From Ureibacillus galli (GTDB taxonomy: Bacteria; Bacillota; Bacilli; Bacillales_A; Planococcaceae), in NCBI RefSeq assembly GCF_014836845.1, contig NZ_JACSQA010000004.1, positions 1 through 64,000 of the forward strand: a stretch of 64,000 nucleotides of DNA, read 5' to 3'. The position numbers were made by a program, and so were the translations under genes. Each line of letters begins with the position of its first letter. The stretch's first letter is position 1. This document shows positions 52,653 to 61,667 of this stretch, piece after piece. Under the pieces are notes generated by a model. The model was not told the origin of the DNA and did not search any database. It was given only the letters and a program-made list of their open reading frames with translations.

Positions 52653-53150
52653 TTGAAAAAGCGGTTTTTACATAGAAATGATTGGACTAGAATTATACAA
52701 CGCGACTATTCTATAGAGCAGATAAATGAAAAAGATTTTAATGGATTTATTGCTCTTATAAAAATGAATGAAGTAAAAGAACCGTTAATAACTGAATATT
52801 TAATTAAAAAGCTATGTATTGTTGATAACAATTACTTATGGTTACAGCAACTACCACTCAATGAAAATTTCGCTATTACATCAATGTTTAATGAAAATGG
52901 AGAAATTATTCAGTGGTACATAGATATCACATATGAAAATGGCGTTGAGAATGGAGAACCCTATATGATGGACTTATTTTTAGATATTGTTGTATTACCA
53001 ACTGGAGAAATCATTGAAAAAGATAAAGATGAATTAGAAGAGGCTCTACACAATAATTGGATTACAAAATCACAATACGATTTTGCCTATCGAGTTTTTA
53101 ATCAAGTGTTGAAACAAATACACGAAGGTACTTTTAATACATTGATCTAA
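52653..53150 (+). CDS. DUF402-family protein
   Basis: The 165-residue protein has the DUF402 core, including the acidic metal-binding region WYIDITYENGVENGEPYMMD followed by LFLDIVVLPTGEI and a C-terminal helical part. Characterised relatives are nucleoside phosphatases (for example the Staphylococcus Ntdp-type enzyme) or FomD. TTG at 52653 follows GAGGAG; the upstream TTG at 52635 is part of that site. Confidence 0.75.
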   Translation: MKKRFLHRNDWTRIIQRDYSIEQINEKDFNGFIALIKMNEVKEPLITEYLIKKLCIVDNNYLWLQQLPLNENFAITSMFNENGEIIQWYIDITYENGVENGEPYMMDLFLDIVVLPTGEIIEKDKDELEEALHNNWITKSQYDFAYRVFNQVLKQIHEGTFNTLI

Positions 53151-53263
53151 GTTTGAAGCATCGAGACTATTTATTAGATAAGATTCGTGAATAAAATATG
53201 ATTTAATATTTCATTACCAAATGAAAGTTTGAGTTTTACTTTAAGGGCAGTTAAAAAAGGATG

Positions 53264-53322
53264 TTCAACAATCGGGCGCGTTTCTTTAATAAGAAAATGC
53301 GTCTTTATTCTTGAAAAAGGAA
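53264..53322 (+). repeat. Intergenic repeat copy R7
   Basis: TTCAACAATCGGGCGCGTTT, CTTTAATAAGAAAATGCGTC and TTTATTCTTGAAAAAGG. The GCGCGTTT subtype as in R4; the right terminal repeat is missing. Confidence 0.8.
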
Positions 53323-53445
53323 ATAATTGGAGGAGTAATTTTTAGAGTTATGGTTTTTTTTCAATGCTAAATCGGTTGGTAAGGAATTAATATTAATATC
53401 AGTAGAATAATACCTCTAAGAAGTTAAATTTTTGAGGTGAATTTA

Positions 53446-53952
53446 TTGCGATTAATAATACTATTATTTTCACTAATGCTGCTTTATAACCATTCTGTAA
53501 TAGCAGCACCGAAACAACTCACTCCTATAGAAAGTCAGTTAATGTCTTTTTTGAATGGTTTACATGTAGTGGAACCGAGACAAGCCGTTGAATTGTGGAT
53601 ATTAGGGGTAAATAATCGAAGTGGTTCTGTTCAATATGCGATGTTGTCTCCTTCGCTCCAAAAACAATCAAGGGAAAAATTTGAGCAAACTCACTGGGTA
53701 ACTGGTCAATCAAGTCCTTGGGTTAGCAACTTACGTATTACAAAAGTAGAAAAGCTTAGCGAATCCAAAATGAAGTATACCGTTAAATACGATTTAGAGA
53801 CATCATATGCACATTTTGGTAGCTGGCAGAAGGTTATAATCGTGGAAAAGAATCTAGAACCATTTAGAGAATATTGGTTTATTTCATCAATCACTACGAA
53901 ATATAATCAATGGGAAGCATTTACCCCAGCAGAGACAGTATTAGAAAAATAA
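53446..53952 (+). CDS. Secreted protein, unknown function
   Basis: A 168-residue protein with a signal peptide (LRLIILLFSLMLLYNHSVIA, cleavage near AAP) and an NTF2-like-looking body (EPRQAVELWILGVNNRSGSV; WFISSITTK). The TTG at 53446 is 6 bases after GAGGTG; a GTG at 53437 overlaps that site. I do not recognise a named family. Confidence 0.6.
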   Translation: MRLIILLFSLMLLYNHSVIAAPKQLTPIESQLMSFLNGLHVVEPRQAVELWILGVNNRSGSVQYAMLSPSLQKQSREKFEQTHWVTGQSSPWVSNLRITKVEKLSESKMKYTVKYDLETSYAHFGSWQKVIIVEKNLEPFREYWFISSITTKYNQWEAFTPAETVLEK

Positions 53953-53985
53953 AGTAGTGTCTAATCACAGGTTACTAATTAAATG

Positions 53986-54056
53986 TTATTCAAAAACCGT
54001 GCGCTTTTCTTGAAAAAGGAAGAGTGCTTTTTTCATTAAGGGTAATATAATAATTA
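53986..54056 (+). repeat. Intergenic repeat copy R8
   Basis: TTATTCAAAAACCGTGCGCT, TTTCTTGAAAAAGGAAGAGT with GCTTTTTTCATTAAGGG. A diverged copy with a well-formed hairpin and T run. Confidence 0.65.
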
Positions 54057-54110
54057 GTGAAATCAGGAAATACTAATACCTAAAAATCCAAATAGAGTCG
54101 AGGTAGAAAA

Positions 54111-54593
54111 TTGGTATTTTTGATGCGGCTAGTAATTGTGCTAATCCTGCTAAACTGTTACCCAATTATAATTATGGCAAAGAAAATACAGTATAATCAC
54201 GATAGTAAAACTATAGCTGAAATACAGAAAGATGTTGACTTTACTGTTTTAACTCCCACAAAGATTCCTGATGATTGGACATTAGATACCAAGACTTCTC
54301 CTTGGCTAAGTCTACATTACATGGACAGTAATGACACAAAGTTGATGGTCTCTATAGATTTGATAAAAGGAATTCGAGTACCTTATGATGGTTCACCACA
54401 TAGTAAACAAGTTGATATAAACGGAAGCATTGGATATTTTTCAGAATGGGGTGATAGTGGCAAAGTAGATCAAGATGAAGAGCTCAACACTGGAGGATTA
54501 CTTAGATGGGCTCAAGATGGTACCTCTGTAGAAATGCTGACTTACAGTTTATCAAAGAACCAAATGTTAGAAATTGCAAGGTCAATGAAATAA
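54111..54593 (+). CDS. Secreted/anchored DUF4367-like protein
   Basis: A 160-residue protein with an N-terminal hydrophobic segment (LVIVLILLNCYPIIIMA) and a DUF4367-like body: TVLTPTKIPDDWTL, a GSIGYFSEWGDSG turn, LRWAQDGTSVEMLTYSLSKN, and a final MLEIARSMK. Such domains occur in anti-sigma and sporulation-associated proteins. It starts with TTG after GAGGT. Confidence 0.65.
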   Translation: MVFLMRLVIVLILLNCYPIIIMAKKIQYNHDSKTIAEIQKDVDFTVLTPTKIPDDWTLDTKTSPWLSLHYMDSNDTKLMVSIDLIKGIRVPYDGSPHSKQVDINGSIGYFSEWGDSGKVDQDEELNTGGLLRWAQDGTSVEMLTYSLSKNQMLEIARSMK

Positions 54594-54598
54594 CACTA

Positions 54599-54668
54599 TT
54601 CCACAATCGGACGCTTTCCTTGAATAAGGAGAGGGTCTTTCTTCATGAATAGGACCATTTAATTAGTA
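54599..54668 (+). repeat. Intergenic repeat copy R9
   Basis: TTCCACAATCGGACGCTTTC, CTTGAATAAGGAGAGGGTC with TTTCTTCATG, and AGGACCATTTAATTAGTAA. The uninterrupted centre shows what R5 looked like before the IS entered. Confidence 0.8.
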
Positions 54669-54698
54669 AAACCCATTAGGATTCAGCTTATTTTCATT

Positions 54699-54838
54699 TG
54701 ATATAATAGCGAATGAAAATTTGATCGCTTGCAATGGGGTAACCAAATTAAACTCTTTTTAAAAGGGAAAAATATATCTAAAGGAAAAATAATTATATTA
54801 GAAGTCATTTTGAAATTATTCAAATGGCTTCTTTTTAT
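54699..54838 (+). ncRNA. Candidate small RNA
   Basis: TGATATAAT (54699-54707) is an extended -10 element flanked by an inverted repeat ATTTTCATT/AATGAAAAT. About 90 bases later a terminator (AGAAGTCATTT/AAATGGCTTCT with T run, 54800-54836) follows. No ORF with a ribosome site lies between, so an RNA of about 125 bases is possible. Evidence is sequence only. Confidence 0.4.
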
Positions 54839-54930
54839 ATAAATGCACTATTTTTCTAGCAAATTAAATTTTTTGAAAAAATATAAGTAAAAACATTTGA
54901 CTAATCTCAAGCAAGTTTGTAGGATTTAAT

Positions 54931-54948
54931 TAACTGATGAGTCAGTTA
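54931..54948. promoter_or_regulatory. Candidate TetR operator
   Basis: TAACTGA-TGAG-TCAGTTA is a 7-base inverted repeat immediately before the ribosome site of a TetR-type gene, consistent with autorepression of the whole operon. Confidence 0.6.
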
Positions 54949-54961
54949 GGAGGTGGGAGTG

Positions 54962-55585
54962 GTGCAAGATCGAATGCGAAGGCAGGATAGAAAACAACAA
55001 TTATTGGCGATTGCATTAGAATTATTTGCAACAAAAGGCTTTGAGAATACGAAAATTTCTGACATAGTAGCAAAGGCTGAAGTATCACAAGGGACTTTTT
55101 ATTGGCATTTTGAAAGTAAAGAGGCTATTTGTTTAGAGATGTTAGAAGCTGGCCGTGTTCAAATTTTAAATGCAATCCAGATTGGATACCGTACAACGAA
55201 AGTAGATGTGCAAGATTCGGTAGTCTCTTCCATGAATATATTTGAACATATATTTCAATTTGCTGAAGAAAATCCATTTTTAATGCAAATCATACTAAAA
55301 GGGATTCATTCACAGCCTACATTACAATCAAAAGTTGATGCGATTAAAACGGATATGGAAGCCGCTTTTGCAAAGAATATAAGAAGGGCAAAAGAATTGC
55401 ATATGACAAACGAGCGCATCAATCCGGAAATGCAAGCTGTTTTTGTCATGAGTCTCCTTGAAGGCGTTTTATCGCGATGGTTATTTAAAACATCTTCATC
55501 AAGCCAAGTATTACAGCATCATTCACTACAACAAATTATTGAAGAGACCGTTAAATTTGAGTTTTTCGGTATTTTCGGTGTCTAA
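54962..55585 (+). CDS. TetR-family regulator
   Basis: A 207-residue protein with the TetR N-terminal helix-turn-helix (ALELFATKGFENTKISDIVA, SQGTFYWHFESKEAI). GTG 54962 has the best distance from AGGAGG. It is the first gene of an apparent operon with an amino-acid ABC importer and an OsmC protein; a palindrome lies just upstream. Confidence 0.87.
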   Translation: MQDRMRRQDRKQQLLAIALELFATKGFENTKISDIVAKAEVSQGTFYWHFESKEAICLEMLEAGRVQILNAIQIGYRTTKVDVQDSVVSSMNIFEHIFQFAEENPFLMQIILKGIHSQPTLQSKVDAIKTDMEAAFAKNIRRAKELHMTNERINPEMQAVFVMSLLEGVLSRWLFKTSSSSQVLQHHSLQQIIEETVKFEFFGIFGV

Positions 55586-55602
55586 AACAGGAGGGAAAAA
55601 AC

Positions 55603-56424
55603 GTGAAAAAGGCAAAATGGTTACTATCACTTGTAGCAGTTACTTCATTAATACTTGCTGCATGTGGAACAGATACAACAAAAGATTCAAAAAAAGAAGA
55701 AGGAAATGCTCTTGAGCAAATCGAACAAGATGGCAAAATTACAGTAGGGATTATGGGGACTTATGCACCTTATAATTACCTGAACGAGAACAAAGAATAC
55801 GATGGCTTTGATGTAGATATCGCTAAAGAATTAGCTAATCGCCTAGGTGTAGAAGCGGAGTTTGTCGCACAAGATTTCTCAGGTCTTATCCCAGGTTTAC
55901 AAAAAGGTAAATTTGATATATTAGTGAGCCAAGTAACGATTACGGAAGAACGTCAAAAACAAATTGATTTTACAGAACCATATATTACAAACCAAGTAAA
56001 AGTGATTGTAAAAGAATCTAATACAGATATTCAATCAAAAGAAGACTTTAAAGGGAAAAAGATCGGTGTTGGACTAGGTACAAATGATGAAACGTATTTA
56101 CGTACACAATTAATGCCTGAAGTTGGAGATTTTACAATTAATACGTATGACGATGTCATTACCACTTTAAAAGATTTAGATGCAGGTCGTATTGATGCAA
56201 CAATTAACAACGTCTATGCTTTAAAACCTGTCATTGAAGAAAACGGATATGCAATTAAAGCTGTAGGGGAACCGATTAAATCGGATCAAGCTGCTGTTGC
56301 GGTGAAAAAAGGAAATACAGAACTTGTTGAAGCATTAAATAAAGCATTAGAAGAAATGAAACAAGATGGTACGTACGAAGAAATTTTCATGAAATGGTTT
56401 GAAGAAGCACCTCCAGCAGAATAA
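55603..56424 (+). CDS. Amino-acid ABC transporter substrate-binding lipoprotein
   Basis: The 273-residue protein has a lipobox LAAC (Cys21) and the SBP_bac_3 fold: DGKITVGIMGTYAPYNYLNE, YDGFDVDIAKELANRLG, and TITEERQKQIDFTEPYI. The family binds polar amino acids such as glutamine, cystine or arginine; which one cannot be read. GTG start, 17 bases after the TetR gene. Confidence 0.9.
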   Translation: MKKAKWLLSLVAVTSLILAACGTDTTKDSKKEEGNALEQIEQDGKITVGIMGTYAPYNYLNENKEYDGFDVDIAKELANRLGVEAEFVAQDFSGLIPGLQKGKFDILVSQVTITEERQKQIDFTEPYITNQVKVIVKESNTDIQSKEDFKGKKIGVGLGTNDETYLRTQLMPEVGDFTINTYDDVITTLKDLDAGRIDATINNVYALKPVIEENGYAIKAVGEPIKSDQAAVAVKKGNTELVEALNKALEEMKQDGTYEEIFMKWFEEAPPAE

Positions 56425-56441
56425 GAAAGTAGGTCACTACA

Positions 56442-57083
56442 ATGGATTTGGTTATTGAAAATATCCCCTTTTTATTAAAAGGGGCATACTATACTTTACT
56501 TATCACAGTGGTGTCAATGTTCTTTGGTTTAATAATTGGTTTAATTACCGCGGTTGCCCGACTGAAGGGCAATCGCTTTCTACGTATGATTGCAAGAGTA
56601 TACGTTTCAATTATCCGTGGAACACCGCCACTAGTTCAAATTTTCATTGTTTACTACGGTTTAGTAGACTACGGTATTGAATTTGGACCATTAACAGCTG
56701 CATGTATCGCGTTAAGTATAAATATTGGTGCTTATGTTTCAGAAGCTTTCCGTGGTGCGATTGAATCCGTACCAAAGGGGCAAATAGAAGCAGCGATTGC
56801 AACGGGGATGACTGACCGTCAAGCAATGCGCCGTATCGTGATTCCACAAGCTGTACGATATGCAATTCCCCCATTAGGAAACACTTTTGTCGGGATGTTA
56901 AAAGAAACATCACTCGTTTCAAGCATTGCAGTGACAGAATTAATGCGTTCTGCCCAACTGTTAGTATCTCAATATTATGTGTATATGCCATTTTATTTAG
57001 CAATTGCTGTCATGTATTGGATAATGAGTACGTTCTTCACATTTATACTGCATAAAATTGAAAAACGGTTGTCTGTTTACTAA
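56442..57083 (+). CDS. Amino-acid ABC transporter permease
   Basis: The 213-residue protein has five TM segments and the HisM/GlnP-type EAA loop ([20 protein letters not shown] then GMTDRQA) that docks the ATPase. It lies 17 bases after the binding-protein gene and 14 before the ATPase gene. A single permease gene implies a homodimer. Confidence 0.92.
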   Translation: MDLVIENIPFLLKGAYYTLLITVVSMFFGLIIGLITAVARLKGNRFLRMIARVYVSIIRGTPPLVQIFIVYYGLVDYGIEFGPLTAACIALSINIGAYVSEAFRGAIESVPKGQIEAAIATGMTDRQAMRRIVIPQAVRYAIPPLGNTFVGMLKETSLVSSIAVTELMRSAQLLVSQYYVYMPFYLAIAVMYWIMSTFFTFILHKIEKRLSVY

Positions 57084-57097
57084 AGGGGGCGCATCGC

Positions 57098-57844
57098 ATG
57101 ATTGAGATTAAACATCTACAAAAAAACTTCGGAGAAAACGAAGTACTAAAGGACATTTCTTTAACGATTCCATCACAACAAGTCGTAGCAGTTATTGGTC
57201 CTAGTGGTTCTGGAAAAAGTACGTTTTTAAGATGTATAAATGGTTTAGAGGCGATAACGGGCGGCACAGTCAAAGTGAATGGACATGTCATTGACCCACA
57301 AGCCCAAAGAAAAGTTTTACAAAAAGAAATACACGCCATCCGCCAAGAAACAGGGATGGTATTTCAACAATTTAACTTATACCCACATAAAACCGTTGTG
57401 GAAAATGTCATGGAAGCACTTCTCGTTGTGAAAAAAATGAATAAAGAGCAAGCCTATGTCATTGCTTCCGACTTATTATTAAAAGTCGGTCTTGCCGAGA
57501 AAGAGGAATCCTATCCTTCTCAGCTTTCAGGTGGTCAACAACAACGGGTTGCGATCGCAAGAGCCCTTGCTATGGAGCCAAAATTAATGTTATTTGATGA
57601 ACCGACATCGGCGTTAGATCCAGAGCTAGTTGGGGAAGTTTTAAAAGTTATGAGAGATTTGGCGGAAGATGGGATGACGATGGTTATTGTAACCCATGAA
57701 ATGAAGTTCGCAAAAGAGGTAGCAGATCGGATTTTATTTATGGCGGATGGTGTCATTGTGGAAGATGCTAATCCAGTTGAATTTTTTGAACATCCAGAAA
57801 CAGAACGAGCACAAAAATTTTTACGGCAAGTTTCAGAATTTTAA
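57098..57844 (+). CDS. Amino-acid ABC transporter ATP-binding protein
   Basis: The 248-residue protein has Walker [10 protein letters not shown], the ABC signature [16 protein letters not shown] and Walker [15 protein letters not shown], matching GlnQ/HisP-type ATPases. It has a slightly longer region after Walker A than usual ([20 protein letters not shown]). It powers the upstream permease. Confidence 0.93.
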   Translation: MIEIKHLQKNFGENEVLKDISLTIPSQQVVAVIGPSGSGKSTFLRCINGLEAITGGTVKVNGHVIDPQAQRKVLQKEIHAIRQETGMVFQQFNLYPHKTVVENVMEALLVVKKMNKEQAYVIASDLLLKVGLAEKEESYPSQLSGGQQQRVAIARALAMEPKLMLFDEPTSALDPELVGEVLKVMRDLAEDGMTMVIVTHEMKFAKEVADRILFMADGVIVEDANPVEFFEHPETERAQKFLRQVSEF

Positions 57845-57870
57845 CTTGGAACATGAAAGGAATGAGCAAA

Positions 57871-58299
57871 ATGCAAATTAAAGCAAAATGGCAAGGTGGA
57901 CGTGCCTTTACAGCAGTTGGACCGACTGGCTATCCCATGACGATGGATGCAACAGCTAACTATGGTGGAGAAGGGAACGCGGCAACACCAACCGAAATGT
58001 TACTTGCTTCATTAGCCGGTTGTATCGGAATAGATGTGACAATGATTTTAAAACCACATTTAGATGATATTGAAAACATAGAAATAACAGTAGATGGTGA
58101 ACGTCGTGAAGAATTACCAACAGCCTTCACTGCTGCTACACTTACTTTCGTAGTAGATGGTAACATTACACCTAAAAAAGTATGGCGCGCCATTCATTTA
58201 GGGGAAGAAAAATATTGTGCCGTGTCTGCATCTTTAAAAGCTGAAATCAATTACAAATTAATTTTAAATGGCGAAGAAGTAACTGCTGAGCAAGTATAA
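57871..58299 (+). CDS. OsmC/Ohr-family protein
   Basis: A 142-residue protein with the two family cysteines in SLAGCIGIDV and EKYCAVSASL; these reduce organic hydroperoxides in characterised members. ATG 57871 has the right distance from AAAGGA; in-frame ATGs at 57853 and 57862 are less good. It ends the TetR-ABC operon, which links import of a (possibly sulfur-containing) amino acid to peroxide defence; that link is inference. Confidence 0.87.
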   Translation: MQIKAKWQGGRAFTAVGPTGYPMTMDATANYGGEGNAATPTEMLLASLAGCIGIDVTMILKPHLDDIENIEITVDGERREELPTAFTAATLTFVVDGNITPKKVWRAIHLGEEKYCAVSASLKAEINYKLILNGEEVTAEQV

Positions 58300-58302
58300 T
58301 GA

Positions 58303-58348
58303 AAAATGATTGAAAGAGTTGTATCGTACATCTCTTTCAATCATTTTT
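58303..58348. terminator. Bidirectional terminator (OsmC / deoxyribosyltransferase)
   Basis: AATGATTGAAAGAG pairs exactly with CTCTTTCAATCATT around a 13-base loop, then Ts. Confidence 0.9.
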
Positions 58349-58352
58349 TGTT

Positions 58353-58778
58353 TTAGAGCATTTCACCTGAATAGAACGAACTAGCTAATTTATCAAAGTC
58401 ATATTCTTTCAGTTCCTCTAAAGTAATATTAGCGTGTGCACCTTCATGGACCATCAAGTTACTGTTTTCACCAACATGAACTAAAATAACCGGCTTATCC
58501 GTAGCATAAGCATATCCGAGTTCCCAAGCGGTTCCGCTGTCGGAATAATTTCCATGATAGATGCCTACAACGATTTCAGCCCACTTAATATGTTTAATAT
58601 CATCCATAAATGTTTCAATGGACCATTGGCGTGAACCCACTTCAGCGTTTGGGGATGCCGACTTTCTCATTGGAGAGAATACTTTTAATTGTTTCTCTGC
58701 TAAAATCTCCTCAACTTGTTCTAAATAACCGATCTCTTTATCGTTAAAAAAAGGACTAGCTAAATAAACTCTTTTCAT
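58353..58778 (-). CDS. Nucleoside 2-deoxyribosyltransferase
   Basis: The 141-residue protein matches the NDT family, which exchanges bases between 2'-deoxyribonucleosides for salvage. It has the N-terminal VYLASPFFNDKE motif and catalytic Glu86 in DSGTAWELGYAYA. AGGAGGT lies before the ATG. It stands alone. Confidence 0.9.
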   Translation of the reverse strand: MKRVYLASPFFNDKEIGYLEQVEEILAEKQLKVFSPMRKSASPNAEVGSRQWSIETFMDDIKHIKWAEIVVGIYHGNYSDSGTAWELGYAYATDKPVILVHVGENSNLMVHEGAHANITLEELKEYDFDKLASSFYSGEML

Positions 58779-59096
58779 TTCCTTTGACCTCCTGAGTGAT
58801 TTTTGGAAATCACTTCATTATTAACAAATACTAAGGTTAATCATAATCAAGTCTATCCATCCCTTCAATAACAATTACTTAAATAAGTTTGTTGGACGTT
58901 TTTTTAAGTTGAAGGGATCATTTATTCCTAACGAAACGTTAATCATTTCTTTAAATAAATAACGAGTCCCTTGATTGAAATTAATAGTGCAAATGTAGGG
59001 GAGTAAAGTTGTAGAAGGAGAAAGTCAATTTTTATTGAAGTAATAAAAATGACCGAATATATTCAAATTTTAAAAGTTTAGAAAGGAGACAGGGCA
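58779..59096. other. Gene-free interval
   Basis: I find no gene, terminator or clear regulatory site in these 318 bases beyond the two ribosome-site regions at the ends. Confidence 0.5.
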
Positions 59097-59474
59097 ATGA
59101 AAGTAAAATTGATATTATACTTATTTCTAATCTTCTGTTTCTTACCTACTTTAGTAAGTTGTGAGAATTCTAGTAGTCAGGAACCTGATATTGTTACAGA
59201 TAACGCGAGTGTAGAAGGGATCATAATATTTGATAAAAAGTCAGGGAAAAAAATTCTAATTCAAGATACAAATTTTAACTACGATGATATGGAACTACCT
59301 TTAAATACTTTATTAGATAAATATTATAATAAGGTACTATTTCTGAGTTTTAAAGATGAATCAATTTTAGAACATATACAAACCGGGCAAAAAGTAAAGA
59401 TTTGGTATAGTGAAATTCTAGAATCTAATCCTCCTACTTACAAAGTTAATAAATTGGAAGTTTCAGAAAATTGA
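59097..59474 (+). CDS. DUF3221-like lipoprotein
   Basis: A 125-residue protein with lipobox LVSC (Cys21) and a small OB-like body (ASVEGIIIFDKKSGKKILIQ; TGQKVKIWYSEILESNPPTY), as in DUF3221 lipoproteins of Bacillus. Function unknown. AAAGGAG precedes the ATG. Confidence 0.7.
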   Translation: MKVKLILYLFLIFCFLPTLVSCENSSSQEPDIVTDNASVEGIIIFDKKSGKKILIQDTNFNYDDMELPLNTLLDKYYNKVLFLSFKDESILEHIQTGQKVKIWYSEILESNPPTYKVNKLEVSEN

Positions 59475-59547
59475 AATTAATAAATTTACATATTATACAA
59501 ATAATGGTATTATTTAATTGAAAATTCTATCAATAGGAGGTTAGGAA

Positions 59548-60546
59548 ATGAGAAGGATAATTTCTGCAGTATTATTTGGATTGATGGCTTTCGCTATTAC
59601 AGTTAGTCCAAGTTTTGCAAATACTATTTCAGCAAATAGTGATAGCCCCTATGATTTAATTAATTCTAAAGGTCAAATTATTAAGTATTCAGATTTAAAA
59701 AACAAAGTACAGAGTTTTAATGTTAATGAATCAAGTGGTGAAGTTGGAAGCGGTATCGTTTTGCCGGAAAGAGAAATACCTAAAGATCCTAATAAACCTA
59801 CGATAAACTTGGGTACAGGTCAGATAATTGGTGAAGATAAAGAGTCTAAAAATATTTCTCCTTTTGCAGTCATTGGTACAGATCAACGTACAAAGGTTAC
59901 AGATACTACTAAAACTCCACATAAGCAAATAGCTTACGTTGAATTAGAATATGATAATTTTTATGCTGCATGTACAGGTACTTTAATTGGTAAGGATTTA
60001 GTTTTAACAAATGCTCATTGTGTGCATGATTTAGATACAGGTGAAAGTGCAGTAGGAGGTGTGGTAATTCCAGCATTAAAGGACAACCATTACTCATACG
60101 GTGCATATTTTATCCAAGATTATTACCATCCAGTCGGGTATTCAAACTCAGGAGATAGTCAATACGATTTTGCCATTCTAAAACTTGAAAAGTATGGGTC
60201 ATATGATGCTGGTGATATTGTAGGATACCTTCCATATAAACAAGTAACAAACCTATCAGGAACTACGATTAAAATATATGGTTATCCAGCAGATTTAATA
60301 GAGGAAACTGGATTATACAATCAATGGGGAATGTCAGGAACTGTTAGTCAAGAGTCTACTAACTTAGCATATTATACGATTGACACTTTTAATGGACAAT
60401 CTGGGTCCGCAATGCTTAATACTTCAAATCAAGTTGTCGGAGTTCATAATGCTTCATATAGATTACAGAATGGAAATGTTATAAATGGAGGCCCAAAAAT
60501 GACGAAACCAATGGTAGACTTTATAACTTGGGCTTCATTACAATAA
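59548..60546 (+). CDS. Secreted V8-like (glutamyl endopeptidase-type) serine protease
   Basis: The 332-residue pre-pro-protein has a signal peptide (cleavage near SFA-N), a propeptide to about residue 105, and an S1B protease domain with His157 (LTNAHCVHD), Asp207 (SQYDFAILKL) and Ser285 (NGQSGSAML). It resembles Bacillus Mpr/Blase and Staphylococcus V8 enzymes that cut after Glu or metal-independent relatives. GGAGGT precedes the ATG, and a terminator follows. The only Cys pair (Cys142/Cys158) may form a disulfide. Confidence 0.88.
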   Translation: MRRIISAVLFGLMAFAITVSPSFANTISANSDSPYDLINSKGQIIKYSDLKNKVQSFNVNESSGEVGSGIVLPEREIPKDPNKPTINLGTGQIIGEDKESKNISPFAVIGTDQRTKVTDTTKTPHKQIAYVELEYDNFYAACTGTLIGKDLVLTNAHCVHDLDTGESAVGGVVIPALKDNHYSYGAYFIQDYYHPVGYSNSGDSQYDFAILKLEKYGSYDAGDIVGYLPYKQVTNLSGTTIKIYGYPADLIEETGLYNQWGMSGTVSQESTNLAYYTIDTFNGQSGSAMLNTSNQVVGVHNASYRLQNGNVINGGPKMTKPMVDFITWASLQ

Positions 60547-60562
60547 AAACGAATTTTTATAT

Positions 60563-60589
60563 AAAAGAGCCAATAAAGGCTCTTTTTTC
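60563..60589 (+). terminator. Terminator after the protease gene
   Basis: AAAAGAGCC and GGCTCTTTT flank AATAAA, then Ts. Confidence 0.88.
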
Positions 60590-60681
60590 TTGTCTCTCAC
60601 TTTTAGTCAAATTCTCAGAATTATACAATATAGAAAGTGTCAGTCCGTTCATTTTAAAAAAGAAAAGCGAGGCGAATAAAT

Positions 60682-61161
60682 ATGAATCATTTAGAATGGG
60701 TAAAATTTGCAGAAGAAGACTTTGATTACTACTTTCAATTAGTTTCCAATGAAAAGGTGATGGAGCAAATTACTGAACGGGCCATTCCTTTCACTGAAGC
60801 CCAAGAGAACTTCCAAAAAATATTAGAACGGAATCGAAAATATGATATTTTTGGGACTTACAAAGTGTGCGAGGGTGGAAAGTTTATTGGTCTAGGGCAT
60901 TTAACGTTGAATGCAACCAATGAGGAAGAAGCTGAAATCGGTTATATGATAGTGCCTGAGCATTGGGGGAAGGGTTACGGAAAGACGATTGGAAGACAAT
61001 TGGTGGAACTTGCCAAAGGAACAAAAGTCACAACGTTAAAAGCCATTATCGATCCGAATAATATAGCGTCTAGAAAAATTTTAATCAATCTCGGTTTTGA
61101 ATCGGAAAAAGTTTGTGAAATAGACGGGTTACCGGGAGAAATTTTAAGCCGGGCAATTTAA
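60682..61161 (+). CDS. GNAT acetyltransferase
   Basis: A 159-residue protein of the RimJ/RimL-like GNAT group with motif A IGYMIVPEHWGKGYGKTIGR and the DPNNIASRKILINLGFESEK segment. Substrate unknown. AGGCG-type site before the ATG. Confidence 0.83.
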   Translation: MNHLEWVKFAEEDFDYYFQLVSNEKVMEQITERAIPFTEAQENFQKILERNRKYDIFGTYKVCEGGKFIGLGHLTLNATNEEEAEIGYMIVPEHWGKGYGKTIGRQLVELAKGTKVTTLKAIIDPNNIASRKILINLGFESEKVCEIDGLPGEILSRAI

Positions 61162-61196
61162 ATTGAGGAAAAGACTTCAAAATTAGGCGGTGTTTT

Positions 61197-61577
61197 ATGA
61201 AAAAAGTATTCGTGACAATTGGATTCATTATCATTATTGCTGGAGCACTTGTATTTTACAATAAGCTCTACTATCCATCGCTACCAATAGAAACTATAAG
61301 CAAAAGGGAAGTTTTAGAGAAACTAAATACTTCTGATCAACCAATCGTTTTTTTATCAAAAGAAAATGATCAAGAATGGTATATCGTAAACGAACGAAAT
61401 CAATCCGCATCTGATGAAATCATTAAAGAAATGGTTAGTCAAAGTGGGTGGGCTTTCACAGACAAAGATGGAAGTGGACTTTTCTTTGAAAAACAAGGTG
61501 AAAGGCTAATTGTTACGACACAAAAGTGGACTGGTGAGTATGTGTTAGTGGATATTCCGACCAATTGGAAGGAATAA
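61197..61577 (+). CDS. Membrane-anchored hypothetical protein
   Basis: A 126-residue protein with one N-terminal TM (VFVTIGFIIIIAGALVFYN) and a small soluble domain (EWYIVNERNQSASDEIIKEM; RLIVTTQKWTGEYVLVDIP). Family not recognised. It follows the acetyltransferase gene by 35 bases and may be co-transcribed. Confidence 0.6.
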   Translation: MKKVFVTIGFIIIIAGALVFYNKLYYPSLPIETISKREVLEKLNTSDQPIVFLSKENDQEWYIVNERNQSASDEIIKEMVSQSGWAFTDKDGSGLFFEKQGERLIVTTQKWTGEYVLVDIPTNWKE

Positions 61578-61638
61578 AAATGTTCGTTCTATTAATCATC
61601 ACTAACATTGAATGATTTCCAAATGCGTAATTTATACG

Positions 61639-61667
61639 TTGACAATATTTTGAAAATTGAATACTAT
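61639..61667 (+). promoter_or_regulatory. Promoter of the tetR-MFS locus
   Basis: TTGACA (61639-61644), 17 bases, TACTAT (61662-61667) form a sigma-A promoter whose start point lies inside the operator at 61668-61689. Confidence 0.7.

Noticed and set aside
43721-54668. CRISPR array reading of the repeated elements
   Set aside because: The units are 0.7-4.6 kb apart with genes between them and have terminal inverted repeats; there are no regular spacers or cas genes.
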